From Tatumella terrea (GTDB lineage: Bacteria; Pseudomonadota; Gammaproteobacteria; Enterobacterales; Enterobacteriaceae), in the NCBI RefSeq assembly GCF_039523755.1, contig NZ_BAAAFX010000026.1:1-64000 (forward strand): a DNA stretch of 64,000 bases. Reading direction: 5' to 3'. The position numbers were made by a program, and so were the translations under genes. Within the stretch, counting starts at the first letter, position 1, and each line of letters opens with the position of its first letter. Shown here piece after piece: positions 42,799-52,170 of the stretch. The notes beneath the pieces were generated by a model, which searched no databases, had not been told where the DNA came from, and saw nothing but the letters and a program-made list of their open reading frames with translations.

Positions 42799-44433
42799 TT
42801 AATGCCCGGATTTCTCCGGCAGCTGTTCAATCCACATTTCACGACTGTAAGCCACATCTTCAGGATTATTGATAGGATAACCTTTGACCCGCGGGCTGAT
42901 CAGACGTGCATTGGTGTACTGATAGATAGGAGCAATCGGCACATCGTCGGCAATCATCTGCTCGGCCTGGTTATAGTCGCTGTTGCGGGCAGCGGCAGAG
43001 CGTTCACGGGCCGCGCGGGCCAGCAGCGCATCGTATTGCGGATTGCTGAATCCTGAAATATTACCGCTGTTCCCCCGGGTCAGCAGCGCCAGGAAAGTAG
43101 AAGGCTCGTTATAGTCAGCCACCCACGAGGCGCGGATAACATCAAAATTCCCCTGATTGCGGCTATCGAGATAGGTTTTCCATTCCTGATTCTGCAGAGT
43201 CACATCCACCCCCAGATTTTTCTTCCACATCGAGGCGATGGCAATCGCAATTTTCTGATGAACTTCGGCCGTATTATATAACAGCGTCAGATGCAGCGGC
43301 CGCCCCGGCCCGTAGCCGGCAGAGGCCAGCAGTGATTTAGCCTGAGCATTCAGTTCCTGCTGGGTGTGCTGCTGAATATAGAGCGGTTGCGGATGAAACC
43401 CCTGAGTTCCGTAAGGGGTGAAACCCCAGGCCGGTTTTTCGCCGGTCCCCAGTACCTTATCAGCGATCACCTGCCGGTCGATACTCCACGACAGAGCCCG
43501 TCTGACCCGGACATCGGCCGTCGGGCCTTTCCGGGTATTAAACGCATAGTAATACGTACCGAGCTGCATCGGGGTATAGACCTGGCCCGGTAATTCTTTC
43601 TTCAGCAGGTGATACATATTTTTCGGGAAGGATTCGGTGATATCGATGTTCCCCGCCCGGTAGCGCTGGGTGGCTGCCGATTCTTCATTTACCGGAACAA
43701 AGGTCACTTTATTCAGCACCGTATGGGCGTTATCCCAGTAGTTCTGATCCCTGACCAGCACGATTTTTTCATTAACCACCCGCTGCTGTAACCGGTAAGC
43801 CCCGTTACCCACCAGCTGTCCGGGCTGTGTCCACTGATTCCGGGCCGTGCGGATAACGTCGCGGGGCACCGGAAACAGGCAGACATTGGCGACCAGCGAC
43901 GGGAACCAGGCGACGGGATGGTCCAGCGTCACTTTAAGATGCCAGGCATCAATCGCCGTGACCCCCAGCGCTGACGGTGGCTTTTCTCCCCGGGTGATCG
44001 CGGCGGCATTTTCAATCCCCGCCAGCGCCGCAAACCAGGCAAAAGGTGAGCGTTGGGCGGGGTCCACCAGCCGCTGCCAGCTATAAACAAAATCGTCGGC
44101 AGTGACGGGTTTACCGTCCGACCAGCGGGCATCGCGGCGCAGAGTAAATATCCAGGTTTTATTGTCATTACTCTGCCAGCGTTCCGCGACGCCCGGCACA
44201 ATGTTCCCGACACTGTCCTGATTCGTCAGGCCCTCAAACAGATCACGGATCACCTGCATTTCCGGCAATCCCACCGCCTGAGCCGGGTCGAGTGAGGCTG
44301 GCTCATCTTTTATTTGCCGGACGATTTCCTGCCGGGCGGCTAAATGCGCTCCCGGCGGCAGTGTCGCGGCCAGCCCCATGGCTGCGGGCATCATTGCCAG
44401 CGCCAGGGCGGAAAGCCTGTACCAGTTAACCAT
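42799..44433 (-). CDS. mppA: Periplasmic murein-tripeptide-binding protein MppA
   Basis: This 544-residue family-5 solute-binding protein has a signal peptide (cleavage near GLAA). The SBP_bac_5 signature region WSDGKPVTADDFVYSWQRL lies at about 105-125. It is of the OppA/MppA type. MppA binds L-Ala-D-Glu-meso-diaminopimelate and uses the Opp permease for cell-wall peptide recycling. MppA is preferred over OppA because no oppBCDF genes follow and zntB/fnr-region neighbours match the E. coli mppA locus. It stands alone on the minus strand. Confidence 0.8.
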   Translation of the reverse strand: MVNWYRLSALALAMMPAAMGLAATLPPGAHLAARQEIVRQIKDEPASLDPAQAVGLPEMQVIRDLFEGLTNQDSVGNIVPGVAERWQSNDNKTWIFTLRRDARWSDGKPVTADDFVYSWQRLVDPAQRSPFAWFAALAGIENAAAITRGEKPPSALGVTAIDAWHLKVTLDHPVAWFPSLVANVCLFPVPRDVIRTARNQWTQPGQLVGNGAYRLQQRVVNEKIVLVRDQNYWDNAHTVLNKVTFVPVNEESAATQRYRAGNIDITESFPKNMYHLLKKELPGQVYTPMQLGTYYYAFNTRKGPTADVRVRRALSWSIDRQVIADKVLGTGEKPAWGFTPYGTQGFHPQPLYIQQHTQQELNAQAKSLLASAGYGPGRPLHLTLLYNTAEVHQKIAIAIASMWKKNLGVDVTLQNQEWKTYLDSRNQGNFDVIRASWVADYNEPSTFLALLTRGNSGNISGFSNPQYDALLARAARERSAAARNSDYNQAEQMIADDVPIAPIYQYTNARLISPRVKGYPINNPEDVAYSREMWIEQLPEKSGH

Positions 44434-44639
44434 ATGTGCTCCCTCTTCCTTTGCGATACTGTGGCCTGCCGTCAGTGAGATAGCCCCTGATACGGCCGGA
44501 CAGAGATGATATTTCTACCGCAATATACCGTCCCTGCTCGTAAAAGGGTGCAAAATATGGGATAAATTAGAGGTTCACTTGCACTGTACGCGGTTGAACT
44601 GCGTCGCAGTCACTCACAAATGATGATAAGGAATCGCTG

Positions 44640-45143
44640 ATGTCTCAGACTATCAATTTCAAAGGGCAGCCAATTGCTATCGCCGGTCAGTTTCCTGCTA
44701 AAGGCAGTGCCGCACCTGACTTCACCCTGGTGACGAAAGACCTGAGCGATGTATCGCTGGGAGACTATACAGGGAAACGTAAGGTACTGAACATTTTCCC
44801 GAGTATCGACACCAGCACCTGTGCGACCTCGGTACGTAAATTCAATCAGCTGGCTTCTGATATTACCAATACTGTCGTGCTGTGCATCTCTGCTGACCTG
44901 CCGTTTGCTCAGAGCCGTTTCTGCGGTGCAGACGGGCTGGATAATGTGGTTACACTGTCAGCTTTCCGTGGCAGTGATTTTAAAAAGGATTACGGCGTAG
45001 AGATCCTGGAAGGGCCGCTGAAGGCACTGAGTGCACGGGCAGTGGTCGTGCTTGACGAAAATAATACGGTACTTCACGCGGAACTGGTGGGTGAGATCGC
45101 CGAGGAACCTGACTACGATGCCGCCCTGGCGGTGCTGAAGTAA
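44640..45143 (+). CDS. tpx: Thiol peroxidase Tpx
   Basis: This 167-residue atypical 2-Cys peroxiredoxin has peroxidatic Cys61 (DTSTCATSVRKFN) and resolving Cys95 (SRFCGADG), with the third cysteine at 82, exactly the E. coli arrangement. It reduces alkyl hydroperoxides with thioredoxin in the periplasm or cytoplasm. AAGGA lies 8 bases before the start. It is convergent with tyrR, 60 bp away. Confidence 0.96.
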   Translation: MSQTINFKGQPIAIAGQFPAKGSAAPDFTLVTKDLSDVSLGDYTGKRKVLNIFPSIDTSTCATSVRKFNQLASDITNTVVLCISADLPFAQSRFCGADGLDNVVTLSAFRGSDFKKDYGVEILEGPLKALSARAVVVLDENNTVLHAELVGEIAEEPDYDAALAVLK

Positions 45144-45203
45144 GCTCCTGACCCGGGCCCGGCCATGATCGGACGGTCCCGGGGTATGACCGGTAAAACG
45201 GGG

Positions 45204-46778
45204 TTATCCGGCCTCGTCTTCACCGGCCCCTTTTTTATTCAGCCCGTATTCCCGCAGTTTATTGGCGATAGCCGTATGTGACACCCCCAGCCGTTTCGCC
45301 AGCTTACGGGTGCTTGGATAATGGCTGTATAAACGGACCAGTACCGCGCGTTCATAACGCCCGGTGATATCGTCCAGAGACCCTTCCAGATTATCATCCA
45401 CCGGTAACTCATGTTCCGCCTGCTCCGGCAGGATAATATCCTTCGGACGGAGTTCATCCCCCTCCAGCTGGGCCATGGCCCGGTAGAGCGTATTTTTCAG
45501 TTGGCGTACATTGCCGGGCCAGTTGTAACGGGTCAGATAAGCGGCCAGTTGCGGCGAAATCGCCGGCGTGGTGATCCCCCGCTCATCCGCATACCGGGAG
45601 ACAAACATTTCGGTTAATGGCTGAATATCGCGGGAATGCTCGCGCAATGGCGGAATGCTGAGTGTCAGCACATTCAGGCGGTAGAAAAGATCCTCGCGAA
45701 ATTCCCCACGACTGACCAGTTCCTGCAGGTTTTTTTGTGTGGCGCAAATGACCCTGACATCCACGTGTACCTCGTGCTCCTCACCGACCCGGCGGAAGGT
45801 TCCGTCATTCAGAAACCGCAGCAGCTTGGTTTGCATACGCGGGGACATCTCACCGATTTCGTCGAGTAATACCGAGCCGCCGTTGGCCTGTTCGAAAAAT
45901 CCTTTTTTATTCTCCAGGGCATTCGGGTAAGCCCCCGCCGCATGACCAAATAATTCACTCTCAGCCACATCATCCGGCAGCGAGGCACAATTCAGTGCCA
46001 GGAAAGGCTGCAGATGGCGATGGCTTCGCTGATGACAGGCTCTGGCGAGCATATCTTTACCGGTGCCGGTCTCGCCGGTGATCAGTAAAGGCGCGTCATG
46101 AACCGCCAGTTTTCTGGCCTGATTCAGCAACTGACGCATCTTCGGGCTGGCCGCCACAATATGCTCAAAACCGCAGTTATCGGTGGTGTTAATACGCTGA
46201 AGCTGGTGGCCCATTCTGGCCGTCGATTTCAGCATGATCATGGCCCCGACCGGCAGGAGCTGCTGTTCCTGTTCACCAGGGAGGTAGATAGGCAGGATTT
46301 CCATCAGGAAATCGCGTCCCTGGATGACCACATGCCGGGCGACAGAAGTGACAATGTCACTTTCAGCCCAGTGGGAAAGTTCTCTGTCTTCAATCAGATA
46401 GCCTATCGGCGAATGGTATATCCTCTGTTCGTCCAGACCAAACAAGGTCTGCGCCGCCGGATTGGCCAGCTCAATACGTCCTTTCAGGTCGATGGAAAGC
46501 ACCGGCTCAGGCATCGCTTCCAGTAAAGAGGTAAGAACTCTGCGTTCGCGCTCCGAAGGCATATCCGTCACGGTACGTACATCTGTTACGCCCGGCGTCC
46601 GGCGTATTTCGGCCATCAGCGAGCTGAATTCTTCGAAGGCTATTGCACTGAAACGCAGATACAGACGCTCCAGCGCGACGATTTCAATACCGTGTAAATC
46701 GATATTCCGCGCGACCAGCAGATCCAGCAATTCGCGGACCAGCCCCTGTCTGTCTTTACAGAAAATTTCCAGGCGCAT
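45204..46778 (-). CDS. tyrR: Aromatic amino acid regulator TyrR
   Basis: This 524-residue regulator has an N-terminal ACT domain (MRLEIFCKDRQGLVRELLDLL), a PAS domain (about 80-190), an AAA+ domain with Walker A GETGTGKD and DEIGEMSPRMQ, and a C-terminal helix-turn-helix (RKLAKRLGVSHTAIANKLREYG). The sigma-54 contact loop reads GAYPNA instead of GAFTGA, in keeping with TyrR working with sigma-70. The start at 46778 aligns with E. coli; the open frame to 46799 is upstream. It binds Tyr/Phe/Trp and controls their synthesis and uptake genes. Confidence 0.95.
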   Translation of the reverse strand: MRLEIFCKDRQGLVRELLDLLVARNIDLHGIEIVALERLYLRFSAIAFEEFSSLMAEIRRTPGVTDVRTVTDMPSERERRVLTSLLEAMPEPVLSIDLKGRIELANPAAQTLFGLDEQRIYHSPIGYLIEDRELSHWAESDIVTSVARHVVIQGRDFLMEILPIYLPGEQEQQLLPVGAMIMLKSTARMGHQLQRINTTDNCGFEHIVAASPKMRQLLNQARKLAVHDAPLLITGETGTGKDMLARACHQRSHRHLQPFLALNCASLPDDVAESELFGHAAGAYPNALENKKGFFEQANGGSVLLDEIGEMSPRMQTKLLRFLNDGTFRRVGEEHEVHVDVRVICATQKNLQELVSRGEFREDLFYRLNVLTLSIPPLREHSRDIQPLTEMFVSRYADERGITTPAISPQLAAYLTRYNWPGNVRQLKNTLYRAMAQLEGDELRPKDIILPEQAEHELPVDDNLEGSLDDITGRYERAVLVRLYSHYPSTRKLAKRLGVSHTAIANKLREYGLNKKGAGEDEAG

Positions 46779-46932
46779 CAATATATTCCTGACCATCATA
46801 ATAATCAGGCATCATACCGCGTCAGCCAGGCGAGCTGAAGAGCTGTGGCAGGAAAAGTTGACAGTCCGGGGCGACCGTAACGGCGGCCCCGGCAAAGAAC
46901 AGGCAAACCGGCGGAAAACGATGCGGACAGGA

Positions 46933-48009
46933 TTATCCGGCGGTACGCTTCCCGGAGGGCTCAGGAGACTTCTTCTTCAGGGTATCGCGAAGCTGACTGA
47001 GCAGTTCTGCCCTGAAATCCCCGAGCCCGGGTTTATCCCCTTCCAGCCAGGGCAACGGGCGGCAGAGCTCCATCGCTTTAATGCCCAGCCGTGCCGTCAG
47101 CAGACCGGCACCGACCCCCTGAGCCGCCCTCGCCGAGAGCCTGCCCATAAGATCCTGCGACATCCAGTCCACTCCCACTTCACGCACCAGTTCACTGGCA
47201 CCGGCAAAGGCAATATTAAATAATACCCCGCGAAACAGACGGACCCGGCTGAAATAGCCCAGTTCAATCCCGTAGATGCGGGCTATCTGGTTGATCATGC
47301 GGATGTTACGCCAGGCAATAAAAAACATGTCGGCCATCGCCAGCGGGCTGACGGCGATGATCACCGCAGATTCCGCCGCATAACGACCTATCTTTTCGCG
47401 GGCTTGTTTATCGGCAATGGGCTGTACCCATGCGGCATAGAGCGTCAGGATTTCCCGGTCACTGTGCGTCTCCTGCAGGGCATCCTGCCAGCGACGAAAA
47501 GACGGGTGAGTCTCACCGATGCCGCTGCGTGCCGCCAGTTGTTCGCAGAAAGGTCTGGCCTTGCCGGTCCCGTGGCTGTTAAGAAGTTCGCAGGCCTCAT
47601 CACGTTCCTGCGCACGGTGTCTCAGCCGGTACAGGCGGTAGCCCTCGCTGACCAGACTCGCTGCACCGGCAAACAGTACCAGCCCGAGCGAGACGGTTGC
47701 GCCGAGTGCTATCCAGTCATGCTGATGCCAGGCTGTCATCAGCCATTGTCCGGTCCGGGCGATGACCGTAATAAAAAAGATCAGCAGGCCAAGCATTAAA
47801 AGCCGCCCGCGTAACGATCTGCGCGGGCGTAAGGCAGCGTTCAGGATAACCTCTTCATTCACCCCCGCCTCTTCTTCTGCCGGCTCCGGTGAGGCCGTAA
47901 ATTCGCCCTCATCCGGGGCAAAATACCGCGCCTCGCGCAGCGGTTCCGCCGTGCCGGTATCCTCCGGAGGGAAATCGATCCTTGGTTTAAGCGGAGTTTC
48001 GCCACTCAT
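46933..48009 (-). CDS. ycjF: UPF0283 inner-membrane protein YcjF
   Basis: This 358-residue protein has an acidic N-terminus (about 1-65), two close membrane helices (about 70-92 and 100-120) and a soluble C-terminal part containing EKIGRYAAESAVIIAVSPLAM. It matches E. coli YcjF. The start overlaps ycjX by ATGA, so the two are co-translated. The ycjXF pair is often encoded with the psp genes and is linked to the phage-shock regulon; the molecular role is unknown. It ends 155 bp before tyrR. Confidence 0.9.
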   Translation of the reverse strand: MSGETPLKPRIDFPPEDTGTAEPLREARYFAPDEGEFTASPEPAEEEAGVNEEVILNAALRPRRSLRGRLLMLGLLIFFITVIARTGQWLMTAWHQHDWIALGATVSLGLVLFAGAASLVSEGYRLYRLRHRAQERDEACELLNSHGTGKARPFCEQLAARSGIGETHPSFRRWQDALQETHSDREILTLYAAWVQPIADKQAREKIGRYAAESAVIIAVSPLAMADMFFIAWRNIRMINQIARIYGIELGYFSRVRLFRGVLFNIAFAGASELVREVGVDWMSQDLMGRLSARAAQGVGAGLLTARLGIKAMELCRPLPWLEGDKPGLGDFRAELLSQLRDTLKKKSPEPSGKRTAG

Positions 48010-49403
48010 CGTAATTTGTCTCCGAGTAAAAATTCCAGCGCACTATCCATACGGATGTGCGGGAGGGGCCGGTCACTGTCCATCACCGGCGGCCGGAAGG
48101 CTTCAAACCGGAAACCGCCCTTCTGCCAGAAAGCCTCCGACGGAAAACGGGACGGGACATCACCCGGATAGAATGTCAGCGGGCTGCCATCAGAAAGACG
48201 ATGCCCCCGCAGCGCCGGATAGTTCTGCTGGTTATGTATCATGGTCCCCGCGCCGGTGGCTCTTACTGACGACAATGCCACACAGTCCATTTTAATGCCT
48301 TCAAAGGCGGCCTGCTGCCACGCCTCCTGCACCATCTGCCGTAGCAGGGAGACCAGACTGGCATGCTGATCGGTGGTGATATGATCCGCTTTGGTGGCGG
48401 CAAACAACAGTTTATCGATGACGGGAGAAAACAGACGACGCAGCAGTGTGCGTTGACCATAGTGAAAACTTTGCATCAGTTGTGTCAGGGCCAGACGCAT
48501 ATCACTGAAGGCTTCGGGGCCGCTGTTCAGCGGCTGCAGACAATCCACCAGCACTATCTGACGATCGAATCTGACAAAATGTTCTTTATAAAACCGTTTA
48601 ACCACATGCTGACAGTAATAGTGATACCGTGCCTGCAGCATGCCGTAATTGCTGCTTTTATCGGCCCTGCTCAGGGCCGCCCTGTCATCCTCCGCACGGA
48701 CCGGCCAGGGAAAGAACTGTAGTGCCGGTGCGCCGGCCATCTCTCCCGGCATCACACAGCGTCCCGGCTGAATAAAATGTAACCCGTGGTGTTTGCAGTC
48801 GTGAAGATACGACGTCCAGGCGTGAGAAATATCCGCAAGCTGGTTCTCATCGGCCGGGGCAAAAGGATCCAGCGACGCCGTCAGTTCTCGCCATTTGGCC
48901 GCCAGCACTGCGCGTTCTCCGTGCAGCAATCCGGTCATCTGTTCTGACCAGCTAAAATAGTCCTGTGCCAGCATCGGTAAATCCAGCAGCCACTCACCGG
49001 GGTAGTCGATAATTTCGAGATACAGCGTGGAGGTCTCTTTCAGGTAACGCAGCAACGAATCCTGTGAGCGGTAACGCAGGGCAAGCCGCATTTCACCGAT
49101 CCCGCGGGTCGGGGTTGGCCAGGCCGGCGGGGAATCGAATAGCTGTGCCAGCCCCCGGTCATAACTGAAACGGGCAATTCCCATATCGCGTTGAGGGACA
49201 CGCCTGACTCCCAGCAGCCGTTCATCCCGGACCACGGAGAAAAGCGGCAATGCCGCACCGTTATGAACATTAATTAACTGATTCACCAGAGAGGTGATAA
49301 AGGCGGTTTTTCCGCTACGGCTCAGGCCGGTAACGGCCAGCCGCAGGTGCTTATCCGCCCCGCGCTGTACCAGTGATGCAATCTCATTTTGCAGTCTCTT
49401 CAT
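48006..49403 (-). CDS. ycjX: YcjX-family P-loop NTPase
   Basis: This 465-residue protein has an N-terminal P-loop GLSRSGKTAFITSLV (about 26-40) and the family stretches LLDLPML and EIIDYPGEW. It belongs to the YcjX/GTPase-like family associated with the phage-shock response. It overlaps pspD by 20 bases at its start and ycjF by 4 at its end, which places it firmly in the psp transcript. The pspE gene that separates pspD from ycjX in E. coli is absent. Confidence 0.9.
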   Translation of the reverse strand: MKRLQNEIASLVQRGADKHLRLAVTGLSRSGKTAFITSLVNQLINVHNGAALPLFSVVRDERLLGVRRVPQRDMGIARFSYDRGLAQLFDSPPAWPTPTRGIGEMRLALRYRSQDSLLRYLKETSTLYLEIIDYPGEWLLDLPMLAQDYFSWSEQMTGLLHGERAVLAAKWRELTASLDPFAPADENQLADISHAWTSYLHDCKHHGLHFIQPGRCVMPGEMAGAPALQFFPWPVRAEDDRAALSRADKSSNYGMLQARYHYYCQHVVKRFYKEHFVRFDRQIVLVDCLQPLNSGPEAFSDMRLALTQLMQSFHYGQRTLLRRLFSPVIDKLLFAATKADHITTDQHASLVSLLRQMVQEAWQQAAFEGIKMDCVALSSVRATGAGTMIHNQQNYPALRGHRLSDGSPLTFYPGDVPSRFPSEAFWQKGGFRFEAFRPPVMDSDRPLPHIRMDSALEFLLGDKLR

Positions 49404-49632
49404 GCTTTTCCCTGAATAGACGAGCCGACATTTTCTTCATTATTGCAGACAATGCCGGTTCCAGCACCATCGCCAGGACGATACGTACCGGCTTACGGGC
49501 CACGCGATTCAGCACCCGGGCACTGAGGCCGGCAGGGGTACGACTGATAGCGGTGATCAGGATAAATTTCACAGCCGACTTAAGTACAGGCACCCTCCGG
49601 TGCCATGTTTTCCGCTGTCCGTTATCTTTCAT
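49384..49632 (-). CDS. pspD: Phage shock protein PspD
   Basis: This small protein of 82 residues (83 if the preceding ATG is used) has hydrophobic central and C-terminal helices and a basic N-terminus. SRTPAGLSARVLNRVARKPVRIVLAMVLEPALS resembles E. coli PspD in pattern. It is a peripheral inner-membrane protein of unclear role in the Psp response. AGAGG lies six bases before the second ATG. The 3' end overlaps ycjX by 20 bases. Confidence 0.82.
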   Translation of the reverse strand: MKDNGQRKTWHRRVPVLKSAVKFILITAISRTPAGLSARVLNRVARKPVRIVLAMVLEPALSAIMKKMSARLFREKHEETAK

Positions 49633-49664
49633 CATTAACCTCTTAACTGTTTACGGTGTCCCTT

Positions 49665-50027
49665 TTACAGTTGTCTGAAACGGCTGCGCACTGAAAAGGT
49701 TTCCGAGGTGACATAACGCTCTATATCACGTAAACGCCGTTCGTTGCTGCCGGCTTCGCTTTCCAGCGCCTCCAGCAAAGCCGAAACATCCGCTGCTGCG
49801 GCATTCTCCCCGTCGGCCGAAGGTGGCCTTTTTTCCAGGAAGTACCCCAGCGAAAAATAGACCACAACCGTGATCATGAACAGGCCGATAAATAAAGAAA
49901 TGATGACCATGATGCGGATCAGTGTCACCGGAACATTCAGGTATTCACTCAGCCCGGCACAGACCCCCATCAGTTTACCCCGCTGCGGGTCGCGCCATAA
50001 TTTACGTGCTGACACACTCGGGTTCAT
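49665..50027 (-). CDS. pspC: Phage shock sensor protein PspC
   Basis: This 120-residue PspC-domain membrane protein has KLWRDPQRGKLMGVCAGLSEYLNVP at its N-terminus and a membrane helix at about 35-62. A C-terminal helical tail with a leucine-rich stretch follows. PspB and PspC sense envelope stress and draw PspA away from PspF. The start at 50027 has GGAGG eight bases before and overlaps the pspB stop as ATGA. Confidence 0.92.
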   Translation of the reverse strand: MNPSVSARKLWRDPQRGKLMGVCAGLSEYLNVPVTLIRIMVIISLFIGLFMITVVVYFSLGYFLEKRPPSADGENAAAADVSALLEALESEAGSNERRLRDIERYVTSETFSVRSRFRQL

Positions 50028-50248
50028 CGCGGCTGCCTCCACTGCGGATTTTCCGCATCCAGGATCGCTTCCAGCGCATCAATACGCTCACGCATACGCC
50101 GGACATCCTGCGTAGCCTGTTGCAAACGATCCATCTCCTGTGAGGAGAGTTGATTGCCCCGGTTGTTGTAATGCAGCCATAACCAGACCGGGGCCACAAA
50201 AAGTACAAAGATGGTGAGTGGAACCATAAAAAGAATGACGGCGCTCAT
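50024..50248 (-). CDS. pspB: Phage shock protein PspB
   Basis: This 74-residue membrane protein has an N-terminal helix (ILFMVPLTIFVLFVAPVWLWLH) and a cytoplasmic coiled coil (about 35-65). Size and sequence match E. coli PspB. It acts with PspC as the stress-sensing pair. It follows pspA after 48 bp and is coupled to pspC by ATGA. Confidence 0.93.
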   Translation of the reverse strand: MSAVILFMVPLTIFVLFVAPVWLWLHYNNRGNQLSSQEMDRLQQATQDVRRMRERIDALEAILDAENPQWRQPR

Positions 50249-50296
50249 GAGTTCTCCTTACTGAGTCGCATTAAGACAGAAGACCATGACCTGGCA

Positions 50297-50968
50297 TTAC
50301 TGCCCGTCAGTGCGCTGCATTTTTTCTTTCAGTGCCGCGAGTTGTTGGCTTATCTCATCATCCGTTTTCAGGCTGGCAAACTGGCTTTCCAGCGATTGGG
50401 GTTTTCCGAAACGCTGACTTTCGGCTTCGGCTTCCATATGGTCAATTTTGCGCTCAAACGATTCAAAGCGTGCCATTGCCTGATCCATTTTACCGTTATC
50501 CAGCTGGCGACGCACATCCCGGGAGGCTGAAGCCGCCTGATGACGTAATGTCAGCGCCTGCTGACGGGCACGGGTTTCGGTCAGTTTATTCTCAAGTTCG
50601 GTGATCTCGGATTTCATCCGGCTCAGGCTTTCTTCCGTCTGTGCGATTTCCTGCTGCAACGCCTCAATGACGCCGCTGAGCTTTTGCTTTTCCTGCAGAG
50701 CGGCACGGGCCAGTTCTTCTTTGTCTTTACGGATAGCCAGTTCTGCTTTTTCCTGCCACTCCTGTGACTGAAGCGTGGCCTGCTCAATGCGGCGACTCAG
50801 CTGCTTTTTCTCTGCCAGCGACCGCGCGGAGGTGGTACGGACCTCAATCAGAGTGTCTTCCATTTCCTGGATCATCAAACGTACCATTTTCTGCGGGTCT
50901 TCGGCCCGTTCCAGTAACGAATTGATGTTGGCATTCACGATGTCGGTAAAGCGTGAAAAAATACCCAT
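50297..50968 (-). CDS. pspA: Phage shock protein A
   Basis: This 223-residue ESCRT-III-like coiled-coil protein coats and stabilises the inner membrane and inhibits PspF in unstressed cells. The N-terminal amphipathic helix MGIFSRFTDIVNANINSLL and the following NSLLERAEDPQKMVRLMIQEM region match the family, and the rest is continuous coiled coil. It is the first gene of the pspABCD-ycjXF operon and is preceded by a consensus sigma-54 promoter. Confidence 0.97.
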   Translation of the reverse strand: MGIFSRFTDIVNANINSLLERAEDPQKMVRLMIQEMEDTLIEVRTTSARSLAEKKQLSRRIEQATLQSQEWQEKAELAIRKDKEELARAALQEKQKLSGVIEALQQEIAQTEESLSRMKSEITELENKLTETRARQQALTLRHQAASASRDVRRQLDNGKMDQAMARFESFERKIDHMEAEAESQRFGKPQSLESQFASLKTDDEISQQLAALKEKMQRTDGQ

Positions 50969-51004
50969 AAAGATCCTCCTGAAGCTGCCGGGGTTCCCGG
51001 CGAT

Positions 51005-51043
51005 AATGGTTTACACAAATGGTTTACACAAATGGTTTACACA
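51005..51043. repeat. Triple 13-bp repeat in the pspA leader
   Basis: Three perfect copies of AATGGTTTACACA lie at 51005-51017, 51018-51030 and 51031-51043. They fall between the sigma-54 promoter and pspA, so they are in the transcribed leader, where they could affect mRNA structure or translation. Confidence 0.93.
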
Positions 51044-51052
51044 AAAAGACAA

Positions 51053-51068
51053 AGCAAGTGGCGTGCCA
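51053..51068 (-). promoter_or_regulatory. Sigma-54 (-24/-12) promoter of pspA
   Basis: On the minus strand the sequence is TGGCAC-GCCAC-TTGCT, a full match to the sigma-54 consensus TGGCAC-N5-TTGCW. It lies 85-100 bp upstream of the pspA ATG. Transcription should start about 12 bp downstream, near 51041. PspF, encoded divergently, is the activator. Confidence 0.93.
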
Positions 51069-51165
51069 GTTTTTAATGTGTTGTTTTTAAATACTTTATT
51101 TTTATTGCCCTGCGTGTCCTGGCCTGTAGAATGGTGTTATTCATCACTAATTGGTTAAATTCATC

Positions 51166-52170
51166 ATGGAACAACGGGATCCTTTGCTGGGAGAAGCGAA
51201 TAATTTTCTCGCTATGCTTGAGCAGGTTTCTGCGCTGGCGGCATTGAATAAACCGGTGCTGGTCATAGGCGAGCGTGGGACCGGGAAGGAGCTGATTGCC
51301 AGCCGTCTTCATTACCTGTCTCCGCGCTGGGATGGCCCTTTTATTTCTCTTAACTGCGCGGCACTCAACGAAAACCTGCTGGACTCGGAACTGTTTGGCC
51401 ATGAGGCCGGGGCTTTTACCGGTGCCCGCACCCGCCATCTGGGCCGGTTTGAGCGGGCTGATGGGGGCACCCTGTTCCTGGATGAACTCGCCACCGCACC
51501 GATGCTGGTACAGGAAAAATTGCTGAGGGTGATTGAATACGGCCAGCTGGAACGCGTCGGCGGCAGTCAGCCATTACAGGTCAATGTCAGACTGATTTGC
51601 GCAACCAACGAGGATCTGCCGGCCCGTGCCGCCCGCGGTCAGTTCCGTGCCGATCTGCTGGACCGTCTGGCCTTCGATGTGGTGAATATTCCCCCGCTTC
51701 GTCAGCGGCAGTCCGATATTCTGCTGCTCGGTGAGCAATTTGCTATCCAGATGTGTCGGGAGCTTGGGTTGCCTCTGTTCCCGGGGTTTACCGCGAACGC
51801 CCGTCAGCAGTTGCTGGACTGGCACTGGCCGGGCAATGTGCGTGAACTGAAAAATGTGATTGAGCGCTCCGTCTACCGCCACCATTCCAGTGATGAGATG
51901 CTTGACCGGATTATTTTCAATCCGTTCCGCCCCGACTTCTCTCCGGGCGATGAGCAGAAAAGTGTTCCGGAAAGCCCGCCGCCGTTCAGCGCCGAACCTG
52001 AATTGCCGCTTGATCTCAGGGGATGGCAGCACCAACAGGAATGTGCGCTGGTCGAATACAGCCTGCGAACACATCACTTTCATCAGCGTAAAGCTGCCGA
52101 AGCCCTTGGCCTGACGTACCACCAGCTGCGCGCCTTGATAAAAAAACATCAGATAGCGGTCAGTCGCTGA
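51166..52170 (+). CDS. pspF: Sigma-54 enhancer-binding activator PspF
   Basis: This 334-residue AAA+ activator of the psp operon lacks a receiver domain, as usual. Walker A GERGTGKE (about 31-38), the sigma-54 contact loop GAFTGA, Walker B LFLDEL and the C-terminal Fis-like helix-turn-helix (KAAEALGLTYHQLRALIKKH) are all intact. The ATG at 51166 is chosen over an upstream TTG at 51151; no strong ribosome site is evident. It is divergent from pspA with a 197-bp control region. Confidence 0.95.
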   Translation: MEQRDPLLGEANNFLAMLEQVSALAALNKPVLVIGERGTGKELIASRLHYLSPRWDGPFISLNCAALNENLLDSELFGHEAGAFTGARTRHLGRFERADGGTLFLDELATAPMLVQEKLLRVIEYGQLERVGGSQPLQVNVRLICATNEDLPARAARGQFRADLLDRLAFDVVNIPPLRQRQSDILLLGEQFAIQMCRELGLPLFPGFTANARQQLLDWHWPGNVRELKNVIERSVYRHHSSDEMLDRIIFNPFRPDFSPGDEQKSVPESPPPFSAEPELPLDLRGWQHQQECALVEYSLRTHHFHQRKAAEALGLTYHQLRALIKKHQIAVSR

